A program made the position numbers and the translations under genes. Positions 9,147 to 19,708 of a stretch of DNA of 32,390 nt are shown in pieces. The stretch spans positions 5,711-38,100 of the forward strand of contig VHZZ01004306.1 of NCBI GenBank assembly GCA_009801015.1. Direction: 5' to 3'. The DNA comes from Silene noctiflora (Eukaryota > Streptophyta > Magnoliopsida > Caryophyllales > Caryophyllaceae). A model generated the notes under the pieces. The model was given only the letters and a program-made list of their open reading frames with translations, was not told the DNA's origin and did no database searches. How positions within the stretch are numbered: position 1 is the stretch's first letter; each line of letters starts with the position of its first letter.

Positions 9147-11279
9147 GTACGTACCATTTTCAACCTTTTTCTCTATTTTTTCAGTATTTTTTTTTATTTA
9201 ATTGAATATTTATTGATAAAGTTATGATCTTGACATTGTTTGATTGATGAATGTTCATTGCGTTAATTATGTATTTTATGTTGGTAATCATATATAGGCA
9301 AATGTATTTGTAATAAAGTTGCGATCTTTCTATTGTTTGAATGATAAATAACAAAGATTAAATTTTCTGGATTGATTGGAGGTGCATTATGTGAATGATT
9401 ATATATTTACTGGTAAAGTTATGATCTTTCTCTGTTATTTGAATGATGAATGCAAATTGGTTTATGTTAATTATGTCATTATGGTGGTAATCATATATTA
9501 ACAAATTTTATTTTTGTGGGTTTTATGATGTGGGTTATTTGTCAATTCGCGACTAAAACGGACATGGATATGCATGAAACTGTCAATTCCGTTTTTTGGG
9601 TTGATATCTTCAGTTATTTTGAAGATATGCATGAAATTGTTGGTATCAATTTTGGGTAGGTACTATTATATCAATGTATTGAATGTTTTTAAGGATTATA
9701 TAATGAGGATTTTAGGTGTCAGTTGATTCAGTTCCTTTCTTTCTCATGTAGTTATACAGTTCTTTGATTTTATGCTCATTTTTTAAATGAACATTTTCCA
9801 TGCCAAAAGTTGGTCATTGATGGATTGTAAGTAATTTACACGAAATCAATTCTCCGGTTTGTATGATGGATATATGTCGGGTTATAGGTTAGTATATTGA
9901 CTTTTCCTGTTTAGTGAACATTATTTCTCTTGTATATAGGCGTGTTGATTGTCTTTCATAATTTGTCATGATAATGCCTTAACTGAATGCTTACTTCAGA
10001 GTTCAGAGGTATAAAATTGTATGTGCTCGTGTTTGCACCTGCTTGTGTAAGTGTGTCGAATGTGAGCTTAAAGACGTTAATTGTCAAACTGTTGGTCTGG
10101 GTTTGACGGTGATGTTATGTTAATGGATATTGAATTCTGCCGAAGGGTAGTTAATAGTTGCAGAGTAGGTCTCAAACCTAAAGCGGAGTGAAAAAGGTCT
10201 AATCATCTATCTACTGACTTGCCTGTTAGCATGTGCTCAATACATAAATGATGCTGTTATTAACCTTGGAGAGGCTCCTGTCTCTTATAATTTTGTTGAT
10301 CTCAAGGGCATGCTTGTGTCTTATGAAATCTTTTAAATTTTCTCGTTTAACGAGATAATTATCTCTATTGAATACTATTAGAGAATAATTGGAACAATTA
10401 TTCCATCAGTATATTCCATGTATTATGTAAATACATCTGATGCCCCTACCCTGCAACAATTGGCAGCTATTAAGGCATTGGGGTAAAATTGTTGTTTTTC
10501 AGCGGGTAAATCCTATATGCGCATGTGTTTTGGGGTATACACCTGAAATTCAGGATATTAGATGCCCCGACGGGTAGACTGTTAGAAGCCTAGAGGCTAG
10601 AAGTACGACTCTACACATATACAGTAACATCTAGTTTTGGAGGAAGAAAGCAGCATTTTCTGAATTTCTTTGTTCATTTTTTTTTGGTTACGTCGTCTTC
10701 TTTGGAGTCCAAGAAGATAGTACAGTTAGCATAAGCTATAAACCTTGAATTTACATACACTGGAACACAGGTTGTGTTCCTGGGCGGAGAGATTTGTAAC
10801 CTCTGAGCCAAATAGACCATGACAATAAAATAAAATAAAAAACTAGACCTCTTTGTTGCGGAAGATATGTAAAGAGAAATATCAATGTCTACTTTTAAGG
10901 AACACTAAGCAAAATTGCGGGAACTATTCGGCTATGCTGGTTTAGGAAGTGTTAAATGAGTCCTAGAATTATTAGTTTATATCCTCTCTCAAGAGAGAGT
11001 AGCAAAGACGTGTAGGGATTTCGAGCAGCATTACCCTTGTTCTTGACTTCTTTCCTGTTATGTACTAAAAGCAGATCTCCTAAAGGATATCTTATGCCTA
11101 AATGCATTTATATTGCTTCTGTAGACGTTTTTGTTGTCTAACAAACTTTTGACTAATATCAATAGTTTTGTCCTTCTTTTGAATAATTAAGTTTACGTGA
11201 ATTTTGTTGACCGAATTGACAAAGTTTTTTTTTAACTCCAATAGTTCTTTAAACTTACGTGAATTGGCCATTGCTTCAG
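9147..11279 (+). other. Probable leader intron (about 2.1 kb) of the calmodulin-binding gene
   Basis: T-rich throughout, as plant introns are, with no coding similarity. The donor at 9147 is GTACGT; the likely acceptor is CCATTGCTTCAG ending at 11279, with a second possibility, ctactctccag, ending at 11304. It contains a diverged repeat near its 5' end. An alternative is a promoter within this stretch and no intron. Confidence 0.35.
9215..9505. repeat. Diverged repeat units in the leader intron
   Basis: The motif TAAAGTTATGATCTT near 9218 recurs as TAAAGTTGCGATCTT near 9315 and TAAAGTTATGATCTT near 9413. The first and third copies are followed at similar spacing by ttgaatgatgaatg-like sequence, gttaattatg, and ggtaatcatatat. 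The repeat spacing is roughly 95-100 bp, but the best-matching copies are 195 bp apart. Confidence 0.7.
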
Positions 11280-11305
11280 GGGTGTCAGTGTCACTACTCT
11301 CCAGC

Positions 11306-11353
11306 ATGTTGTATTTTATTTGCTGGACAAACAATGACGGAAGGAAACGCTGA
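11306..11353 (+). CDS. Candidate uORF overlapping the calmodulin-binding start
   Basis: ATG at 11306 opens a 15-codon frame (MLYFICWTNNDGRKR) that ends at 11353, overlapping the main ATG at 11334 in another frame. It lies in the mature mRNA under either acceptor model (11280 or 11305 as exon start). Overlapping uORFs usually reduce initiation at the main AUG. Existence is sequence fact; function is speculative. Confidence 0.25.
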   Translation: MLYFICWTNNDGRKR

Positions 11354-12806
11354 CAAATGCGAGCCTGAAATTGGTGATGTGATGAAAAACAGTGGTTTAA
11401 CAATGGAAGAGGCTACAGCGAAAGACATTGAGGAGAGGGGGTCAGAATCATTGAAGAGAAACTCTACTGTAATTATAGTTGGTCCAGACCACAAGTTCAC
11501 TGTCCAGTCTCGTTATCGTCGTGTTTCAATTGGTTCCTGTCACGATTTGTGCAAATCTGGTCCCGAACATGAACTGGAGAATGTGACAAAGAGACCCCTC
11601 TTAGGAACAATTAGAGAGTCTCGGCCCTTGGTGCCCAAACCACTACGCCGACGCCTCTCTCTTCCTGGTCCAATCCCGGAGAGAAGTCCATTACTGCCTA
11701 CTAAGGATGCAAATTTTCCTAAAAGAAGAAGTCAGTCAACGATGAGGCGTATACCAAGTGAAACAAAACTATGCTCAGTTCCAACTTTTGGAAATGCAGT
11801 TAGTAGAAGTAAAATTAATTATCCTGCTGTCAAGAAAACAATACACGTAAATTCAAGCCAAAAGGTTGAAGAAAATAAAACCAAGGAAGCATGTAGCTCA
11901 AGCGGAAGTAGAAAGGTGAAAGCAAAGGAGCCAATGAGTAAATCCCCAAGAACTCCGCTGGTGAAATCCCCAAGAACTCCGCTGGCGAAATCCCCAAGCA
12001 AGGAGGGAACGCTTTGCAAGAATCATAAAAGTTTCTCTAGCTCAAGGTGTCGGAGTAACTTAGAAGATTCCAAATTCAATAAATCTCGTGCTGTGTTTGA
12101 GAAATCCGTGCATATGGTCAAATCAAATGTCATTAACACTGGAAAAGCTTTGAGGTCTTCTCTTCGCGATGAAGAGTCATCAAGTACCCGGGGAGCATTG
12201 TGTGATGGTGAAACCAATAAGTCAGTTGCCTCCTCAGGACGATGGGCTTCTCGACCTAAAGGAGAAAACCGTCAAAAATCAGCGACTATTATTACCAAAG
12301 CGACTGGCATTGCTACAAAAGAGGGTGAATCCAAAACAGATATTTCTAGCGCTAAAGGAAATGTGAGCCTCCAAACAAAGGCTGAAGGGACAAGCATATG
12401 TCAACCGGATGAGAAAGAGGGTTCGGCATTGATGGTTAAATTCAGAAGCGGGAGCGTGGTGAATGCTCAAGTTGCAAGCAATCCTGTAAGGAAACTCCAG
12501 TTTAAGAGAGGAAGAATCTTGGGAGAGGATCAAAGTGCTGAAGTGGGAGATGAGAAGAGCTTGAAGAGTGGAGATTGTAAGACTAATGAAGTTTCTGATA
12601 CTAGACCTGATTCTAAGAAAGTTCATTTGAGACGGCAAGAAACGTCTGGTAAAAAAGACAGTATAGACTTGAACAATGTGATTGAAGAAACTGCGAGCAA
12701 GCTTGTCAAGATGAGGAATAGTAAGGTCAAAGCTCTGGTTGGTGCTTTTGAAACAGTCATGTCCATCCGTGATCGTGAACCTTTGCCTGAAACTAATGCT
12801 TCGTGA
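11334..12806 (+). CDS. Plant calmodulin-binding-domain protein
   Basis: A single open frame of 490 aa from ATG 11334 (MTEGNADKCEPEIGDV) to TGA 12804-12806. An in-frame ATG at 11259 exists, but the 25 residues it adds (MNWPLLQGCQCHYSPAC...) overlap likely splice-acceptor sequence. The C-terminus, about residues 385-485, matches the plant CaM_binding domain: a basic KLQFKRGRILG start, then NNVIEETASKLVKMRNSKVK and ALVGAFETVMSI. This basic amphipathic end is the expected calmodulin contact. The middle is basic, Ser/Lys-rich and probably disordered, with repeated SPRTPL motifs at about 203-221 that look like proline-directed phosphorylation sites. Family members bind calmodulin in a Ca2+-dependent way; some act in stress or defence. 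Specific role unknown. Confidence 0.9.
   Translation: MTEGNADKCEPEIGDVMKNSGLTMEEATAKDIEERGSESLKRNSTVIIVGPDHKFTVQSRYRRVSIGSCHDLCKSGPEHELENVTKRPLLGTIRESRPLVPKPLRRRLSLPGPIPERSPLLPTKDANFPKRRSQSTMRRIPSETKLCSVPTFGNAVSRSKINYPAVKKTIHVNSSQKVEENKTKEACSSSGSRKVKAKEPMSKSPRTPLVKSPRTPLAKSPSKEGTLCKNHKSFSSSRCRSNLEDSKFNKSRAVFEKSVHMVKSNVINTGKALRSSLRDEESSSTRGALCDGETNKSVASSGRWASRPKGENRQKSATIITKATGIATKEGESKTDISSAKGNVSLQTKAEGTSICQPDEKEGSALMVKFRSGSVVNAQVASNPVRKLQFKRGRILGEDQSAEVGDEKSLKSGDCKTNEVSDTRPDSKKVHLRRQETSGKKDSIDLNNVIEETASKLVKMRNSKVKALVGAFETVMSIRDREPLPETNAS
11938..12002 (+). repeat. 24-bp tandem repeat within the coding region
   Basis: The unit aaatccccaagaactccgct plus ggyg occurs twice in full and once in part (aaatccccaag). 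It encodes KSPRTPL(V/A) twice, then KSPSK. The copies differ at one base, so the duplication is recent or conserved. Confidence 0.9.
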
Positions 12807-15736
12807 TACCGACTCAACAATAGGTACGTAATTACGTATTCACCGTTTTTGTCTAGAATAGCTTTAAAATCAGTTAAATAGTAACAAATTGAGTCATGTG
12901 ACTGTTGAGTATAGTTAGCGAAATTGCTAAGGATTTAATTTGTTGATTTGAGTGTTGTATATAGAATTTAACTTCATTTCCAATTTTGTAGCCTTTTCAT
13001 GTCATATTTGTTTATCAAGGTGCATTTGATGTCACATCTATTACTACAATCAGCCAGTACGGAGTGATACAAAAGAGAAGCAACTACGTAGTAATTTGTT
13101 GTAGCGTAATCGTATAATTGTTTTTGCTATATATTTCTTTTCTGAACATCGACGAAATATTTTTATTAGGTTATATCCATACCCTTAAAAAGAAGTGTAA
13201 ACCCTCCAAGAACATAGAGACGTCAATGGTTCAATTAGATGCTTGAAGTTGTAATGATGAAAAGAAGTTCTGAACATCTGAAACACCCGGATATAGTTCT
13301 CAACTGTTCACAGTTTTGGCTATTTGCCTAGACATCTGCTCATTGTGACTTTAGTAAACTATAGCAGCAAGAAAAATTAAATAGATATAAGTTCACCAAC
13401 TTAAGGAGTTAATGATGAGTCGGGTAGAAACTCGACGCTTAAGGATATATGGTGATGATGTAACTGTCGGACTCTGATTGTCGAGGTTGCATGTGCTGTA
13501 AGCCTGTAAGTTCAGGTCTGTCAGATGTCACAGAATAGTTCCATGTAGAGAGATGTAGTGAGCCTTTGATTAATAATTTGAGTAGGTCATGATGTCTTGG
13601 ACAGACTTGTTTGTGTTGGGAAAATTTGGCATACTCACCTGACATTTTATCCAGTGGAATCCAGTCATTACAGAGACTTTCACAATTTCCACTCGTAAGC
13701 TCTGTCGATTAAAATGAAAAAAAAAATGCTACTTTAAATATTTTTTTTGAATTATGTTCCTGAAATTGAGTTACATATTATTAGACGGATCACCTGTAAT
13801 TCTGTAAATATTGTAAAAGAAACCTGAAGTCGGTTAATCACGGAACTGAAATAGATTTAGTTAGTTCTAACTTCTAAGTTATCCTGCTCTAATGCTATAA
13901 TTTTCTGAATCGAATTTTTCACTTATTTCTTTGTATATTTATCCTATCCCATTAACATAACAATCAATGATCTGGATTTTGCAGCATCGATTATGCATTT
14001 ATACGTTGCTTCCACAACAGCCGAGGATGGGTGATGGGTCGTACTCGTACAGGTCATGAATTCCTTATCTCCACACATGAAGTTCTCTGTTGCTTGTAAA
14101 TTTTTGTATGCCCTACTTTTACAAAACATGTATAGCAGTCAGTATAAGTGATAGAAATCGAGTTGATATTTCAAGATAAAATTTTTGGGCCCCTCTTTTA
14201 TCATGAGCATATCAAAATTATGGTCTACATTTGCTTAGCTAAGTTGGGTTTTTTGTGCTTTGCTTTGGGATTGATTCTTCCAATGGTATCTCATATGTTC
14301 TCTTATCCACCCCCACAGTACTTGAATGTTTTCGGTCGTGTGGTCCGCCACCTTGCTTTTTAAAATGATGCTTCAACCACCTCTCATCTTTCCTTAAGTT
14401 CTTGATTATGAGAACTGCACTGACTTTCAAGTGTTTCCAGCCACATTCCCACAAATTAATGGAGAAATCTTTATTGGTGCTTTTCTTGAAGAGTTGAGTT
14501 GGACTAATCTACAGGCTCCATTTTGTTGACTTTCTAAAATGGGATCTTAGACTATAATGAACAATGTTTTGGTTCACACATTATAAAATTATTTTCGGCG
14601 TCTTTTAATAATTTTTCTTGATTTTGTAGAGGGAAAATATAAAAGCTATAGGATGATGAGTTGATGGCTTATTTTATCCATTTCGTAGAGCCGTAAATCC
14701 CTTTTTTGGATGTAGTTAACTAAATCCGTTGATTTTTATGTTTTCTTTTACGACTATTATGTGAATTTTCTCGTTAGAGGATTTTTTTGAGAGCAAGGTT
14801 GCACATTTGTAGGACACAACTCAATTATAGCTGGGGACTTAAGCGGGGACTTGCGATAAGGGTGTTCATAAATTCCATGTGAAGGATACCTGTTATGATG
14901 TAGACTGTAGCAGACCTTCGTGCTGCAAGATCTTGTTTTCTTCGTTTGATATTCTCTAAACTAAATCAAACTGTAACTAAACTGATCTTCAAATTTGGAC
15001 TGTAGTGGATTGAACTGGTTTTACAAGACCAGAATTGAGGCAGTTTAAACTGAACTTATTTGAATGATAGTAATAATATCAATGGTACTAAACTGGTATA
15101 TGACAGTAATCGGACTAAACTGAATTTTACTGAAGACCTAAAGTAATGTGAACGGGATTGAATTTGATGGAGTGGATACAAATTGAAATGATCTGACTAT
15201 GTATTTAGATGAGTGGAACAAGACAGAGGTCTTTACTTTATACACATGAATGTTGGTGCAAAGTTATGTATGGCGCTATTCGAAACTTTACTTTGGTTGG
15301 GTGTTGCGTGTAGATCTGACACCCTAACACTGAAACTTCAAGCCCAAAACAAAAATTTTCTTCAAATAAATCTAGCTGTGTCTGATGTGGAAATGCGTCT
15401 GAAATTTGCAGCTGATTCATAGTACCATGCACGCGTAGGACCATTGGACTGAATTATAAAGTAATAGTAGTAATGGTAGTAATAGTATTACTGAGTTTCA
15501 AGGAGAAGATGACGAACGTGTAGTATAGAGATGTTTGTACCCTTTTTTTCAATTTAATTGTTGTATGCATCTTGTGGGTAGAATTTCTCATTTACTATAG
15601 AGATATACCATGATATATTACATTTCAAGTAGAAACAAGGCGGAAAATACTATCTATGGCCTAAACCATTTACATGTACCAAAACTTTAATTTACTAAGG
15701 GAGCTAAGAAGCCTTTACATCATAAACTCTATGGTG
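12807..15736. other. 3' UTR and intergenic spacer
   Basis: Non-coding between convergent genes. A good donor, ACAATAG|GTACGTAATT at 12823/12824, follows the stop codon by 17 nt, and a good acceptor, GGATTTTGCAG, ends at 13984. A 3' UTR intron between them is possible. Around 14950-15150 there are repeated ctaaactg / aactgaa words like the interior of the Harbinger-type MITE at 20.74 kb. I see no convincing gene; several open frames of 60-70 codons lack any recognisable domain. Confidence 0.45.
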
Positions 15737-18517
15737 TCAACTTCGTTGCATATGATGGTTTGGCTGAAACTGATTGCTTGCTGGTTGTGATGGTGTCTGC
15801 TGCTGCCTCTGCAATGCTGCAATCCTATTGCAAAGCTCTAAGTTCATTGACTGCAAAAATATTTCATAATGGAGTATATTAGTGGGCGGTAGGTAAACAC
15901 AGAAAGAAAGAAATTTTAACATTCCGATAGTCCCATGATATTTGAAACTATCTTGTGAGTACCGAAGATGGACGTAGCCCTGGGTCATTTTGGGCAGGTC
16001 ATTTTGGGCAGGTCATTAAACTTATTATGCGCTTGAGGTCAAGTCGGTCGTTTAGTGTTTGGATTATTTTCCGGGTGTACTTCTATCAGGTCATTTAAGT
16101 TGTACTATTTGTGTTGCGTATTGAGTTATTCGGGTTGAGTCACTTTTTCCCGGTCTAGATGGATGTAGCACTTGACACTCTTCCATATGAGAAATTATAG
16201 GTCATCTCTTAGTATTCTTAAACCGTAAAAAGTGTGAGACAGTCCTTCACTTGCCTGTGCTAGAAGGATACTGTAGGGATCCTGCAACTGAGCTGAACTG
16301 CCAGTTCCATGATTAGGATTTGTGAACTGGTTAGCAGCAATCATTTGAGGAACAAAGGCTGGCGGTACAAATGTCGAGGTAGCGGCCACAACTTGAGATG
16401 GATGTAGCATTGAGGGGGTTGACTGAGGTGCTGCTGGAGTATGGCCGATGCTAGGTGTCTCGGGCATTCCCATCCCCATTCCCATCCCCATCCCCATCCC
16501 CATCCCCATTCCCATTCTTGCAAGGAGCGACATCTGATGTAACTGTTGCTGAATCCCTAACGGCATCATAAGATGAGGCATAAATCTTGCTTGGCTCATC
16601 ATTTGCACTTGTGCTTGAAGCTGCTTTAGGTACTCAATTACCTCGTCCAACATTGATGCCTTATCAGTCTGTAGAATGAGCACAAATACTTATGTAAGAT
16701 TTTTTCACCTCAACGTTACTTACATGATGGTTAATTGAAAGTTCTTTTACGGCTGTGTAAACGGGTTTACTATGTTCTTGGGAGTAAAACCGCCTTAAAA
16801 GAGACTGGTGAATACTATTGGTATAAAATTTTAGTTTCTTTATTCACCTTGCTTGAGTTGGGAACTAGCTTCTGCAGGGCCTTCATCTTTTGGTTAATCC
16901 GGTCTCTTCGTCTCTGTACATGCAAACATTTGAACAAGTGGAGTTACAGTGATGTCAGGTATGTCAATTTTGCTTTTGCACCATAAAATTTACTTCTTGC
17001 AAATGACATGGAATGATGGAATTTTCTACTGTCGGATTTTTTTAGGGAGATGTAGCTAGTAATCAAGAAGTTAATGACTATTACCCTCTCAGACTGATTA
17101 TGAACAGCAGCTGCCCTCCCTTTTCTTGTTGGGTAGGAACGACCCGTTTCTCCTTTAGTCTCTCGCTCTTCTTCCTGGTTCTCCTATGGAAAAGTATCCA
17201 TAAATGTTTTAGTTGAGAGAATTTGTCTCCAAAATGAGTGTTAATTATATTGAGAGGTTATTTCCAAAAAAAAGGCAGGATTAGTACCGATCCACCATGG
17301 CATGCCGAATCCTCGTCATTGACGGTTTTAGTTTTTGTACTGCTCCTAGGAGACTCATAAGACCATGTCATCATAGTTGACGCGGCGTTGGCACTAGCAC
17401 ATGCGCTCTCATGATCATTAGGAAAGCCTCGATGGTCAATCTCCGAGCGTGTCCGTTTCTTGACCAGTACCGAGGGAGGAGGTGGGCGAGGAGTCTGTAT
17501 TGGTTTGGATTTCTTGACCCATTTACCGCCACAAGATGCCACAACTGATCCAGTATTTTCCATGTTTTGTACTGCTTGCTGTGGTTCTAGCATTAAATTC
17601 ACGACTTGTTTGTTGCAGTAGGTTGCTTGATGAACTATGGACTCTAGTGTATCGCCAGCCCCACCGCCATCAACACCACCGTCTTCCCATGTGGTTTTTG
17701 GTGCGGAGGAAGTGGTTGAGATTGGTGGAGGGAAAATCCCTCCTAGTTCATGCATGGCTAGCTGTCCATTTTCCCATGTTAGCTCTGTTACCTCAAAATT
17801 TGACCTGAAATTTAATGCATACCAAACTTAGCAAACTTTACCTAAATAGGCCACACTGTGAACCCATCTGAAACTTCTACGTAACATAGTCCTTCTACCT
17901 TCCAAAAAACGACAAAGTCCTATGAGACCGTTCTATGCATACAATGGATTCATTTCATGTTAATACATCTCATGAATGACTTAATTGAATAGGTTAATAC
18001 GCATAGAACGGACTCACACGCAAGACTAATCGTAAAAAAACAGTAATCATAAGTTCATAATAGATGTTATATATTATCCTACGAAATCCGATTTTGCCAT
18101 TATAAATGTCCAAATCATGGAAAATTGTATAACAGACATGTTTTATTATTATTGATCAAGTACAAGTTGCTTGTATTAGAAAAGTAAACCATACCAAACC
18201 ATGTTGATGCAGGAATGGTTAAGATGTACGCAACCTTATCCTTATCAGGGGAGAGGCGGTTTAAATGCAACGACGATAAAAAAGAGAAGCAATGCAAATG
18301 AAAGGAATGAAGAGAAGAGAAGAGGGGGATGTTAATGAGGTAAAACATACATTGGAATAACTTGAGAGATGTTGATATGTTGGGGATGCTCATCCAAGGA
18401 ATGGTTGTGAGAGTCTAAGTAGTCCACTTGAGAGGATCTATTTCTATCATCTCCTTGGTTATGCTCTTGTCTTTGTTCTTGCATTAGTGTCCAACTAGGT
18501 ACAATACATTGACTCAT
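15737..18517 (-). CDS. UNE10: bHLH transcription factor, UNE10/PIF8-like phytochrome-interacting factor
   Basis: Six exons on the minus strand: 18351-18517, 17288-17804, 17085-17183, 16848-16913, 16255-16668, 15737-15850; all joints keep frame and give 458 aa. The start MSQCIVPSW is typical of UNE10. Residues 63-71, ELTWENGQL, are the active-phytochrome-B-binding (APB) motif. The bHLH is at about 251-305: basic region HNQSERRRRDRINQ with the H-E-R residues that read E/G-boxes, then KALQKLVPNS and TDKASMLDEVIEYLKQLQAQ. Residues 335-351 are alternating Met-Gly. The C-terminus has DPYSILLAQ joined to SMNLELCNRIAAL, as in PIF7/PIF8. PIFs are nuclear repressors of light responses, bound and removed by active phytochrome. 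Introns are GT-AG except the last, which is GC-AG (CAG|GCAAGT). Orthology to UNE10 rather than PIF7 rests on the N-terminus and is likely, not proven. Confidence 0.93.
15851..16254 (-). other. GC-AG intron of the UNE10/PIF8-like gene
   Basis: The upstream exon ends GCACAG, followed by GCAAGTGAAGG; the downstream exon starts after TTTTTGCAG. This gives LLAQ joined to SMNLEL, matching the family. No GT donor in the area would give that joint. The intron has a direct repeat, cattttgggcaggt, twice near 15986-16013. Retention would append ASEGLSHTFYGLRILRDDL and stop at 16195. Confidence 0.85.
16465..16515 (-). repeat. Hexanucleotide repeat encoding (Met-Gly)n in the bHLH gene
   Basis: Repeats of cccatc or cccatt on the plus strand encode 17 alternating Met and Gly residues in exon 5. 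The glycine codons alternate between GGG and GGA-type third bases only slightly, so replication slippage is plausible and length could vary between accessions. Confidence 0.95.
17805..18350 (-). other. First intron of the UNE10/PIF8-like gene
   Basis: GT-AG intron of 546 bp (donor AT|GTATGTTT, acceptor ATTTCAG). AT-rich with no repeat or coding feature recognised. Confidence 0.85.
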
Positions 18518-18531
18518 TATTTTCTCTCCTC

Positions 18532-18554
18532 TTTTTTTTTTTTTTTTTTTTTTT
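18532..18554 (-). promoter_or_regulatory. A23 tract in the 5' leader of the UNE10/PIF8-like gene
   Basis: A run of 23 T on the plus strand gives A23 in the transcript sense, ending 14 nt before the ATG, with further A-rich DNA upstream. If transcribed, it would be a poly(A) stretch in the 5' UTR, a possible poly(A)-binding-protein site. It may equally be a simple microsatellite. The transcription start is unknown. Confidence 0.5.
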
Positions 18555-18707
18555 CCTTTTTATTTCTTTTTTTTCCTTCTTTGTTATTATCTCTATTCCT
18601 CTCAAATTTTTCGTGGGACTTGGGAGTTTTATTTGGTACTTCACATGTGTGTCTTTGTCTTTTATTTAAAAAAAATCAATCAATTTTGGTAGTTTTAATG
18701 TGAGGAT

Positions 18708-19198
18708 TAGACATGGAAGTTGGTCGGTCTCGTGAGCGCCCACCGTACTAGGAGAAGAAAATGGCACGACCCAAGCACGAGAAGGTGGGCTTCATGCCGC
18801 GTCGTGCCAGTTAAATGAAAATGGTTGTCCAAGCACTGCCCACGATGTGTCGTGTCGTGTCGTGCTTGGGCATGCTTAAGCAATTCCTCCACATTAACCT
18901 TATTTCTTTGTATTTTGAGCATGCTCAGGCGTGCTAAAAGCGTGCCGTGACCTGGTAGGCCATGTTGTGCCTAAGCTATGTTTTTTGTATTTTGAGTGTG
19001 CCCAAGCGTGTCGTGACCTGGTAGGCCATGTTGTGCCTAAGCTAGGTTTGGTGTTTTTCCTCACTTTGGCCACGTCATGACCCATGGCATGCCATTCTAT
19101 ATTGGGCCGTATTAATCCCGTATCATGCTAAAATGGGTCATGGGTCGTGCTTGGGCGTGCCAGCCAAATGACTCACGAGCCCACTTATTCCATTTTTA
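18708..19198. mobile_element. hAT-like non-autonomous element C in the UNE10/PIF8 promoter
   Basis: The left end TAGACATGGAAGTTGG pairs with the right end in reverse, TAAAAATGGAATAAGTGG, with CTCGTGAG following in both arms. The flanking 8-mers are gtgaggat (18700-18707) and gtgaggac (19199-19206), 7 of 8 identical: a clear hAT-type target-site duplication. The interior holds iterated CGTGC / GGCACGAC words and a near-exact internal duplication around 18945-19040 (cgtgacctggtaggccatgttgtgcctaagct twice). No transposase. Confidence 0.85.
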
Positions 19199-19307
19199 GT
19201 GAGGACTTATATTGATAGTTTTAAATAATAATTAATGTTAGTGGACCCTAATTCATTTGAGATTAACGCGTTTTTGTTGTAGGTGTTGTATGTGTATATG
19301 TTGTGTA

Positions 19308-19526
19308 TGTTTGACCTAACTTTTGAAAGTGTTTTTTGGCTAAAAAACACAAATTGGCCATCACACCATTTTCTAAAAAGTTGAAACTAGTTTTTTAAAA
19401 GCTCAAAAATCATCTTTTTGTCCTTAAAAATAGAAACAACAATTTGATACTTCCAGTTTTGAAAAACACTTTTAAAAAATTAAATTTCAAAAACAATTTT
19501 TTTTTTTTTAACAATTAGGTTAAACA
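19308..19526. mobile_element. Small MITE-like element
   Basis: The left end TGTTTGACCTAACTTTTGAAA pairs with the right end in reverse, TGTTTAACCTAATTGTTAAAA. Inside, AAGTGTTTTTTGGC near the left and AAAGTGTTTTTCAAAAC read from the right extend the symmetry. The target-site duplication is not clear, so the superfamily is left open. Confidence 0.55.
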
Positions 19527-19708
19527 TGAAGTCCATAAATGTAACACATGGTCTTCACCTCTTTGGATAAAGATTACTTGAAAATAGCTTGCATATTGAT
19601 GTTGCATATTGATGTGAGATTGTGTGAGATGATGTGTATTTGACACTTTTACCGTGTAATTTTGTATTGACTTTTTGACGATTGCAGCAATAAAAATGCT
19701 TAAATAGT

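Noticed and set aside
8883-9227. 114-codon hydrophobic frame
   Set aside because: It is CT/T-rich leader and intron sequence crossing a strong donor at 9147; the Phe/Leu content is compositional.
13439-13645. 68-codon minus-strand frame between genes
   Set aside because: No family resemblance, no splice-supported extension, and no conserved motif.
14950-15150. Cluster of ctaaactg / aactgaa words as a separate MITE
   Set aside because: Resembles the interior of the 20.74-kb MITE but has no terminal repeats or duplication that I could see.
16195-16254. ASEGLSHTFYGLRILRDDL as the normal end of the bHLH protein
   Set aside because: The family continues from LLAQ to SMNLEL, which is encoded in the next exon; this tail is intron read-through.
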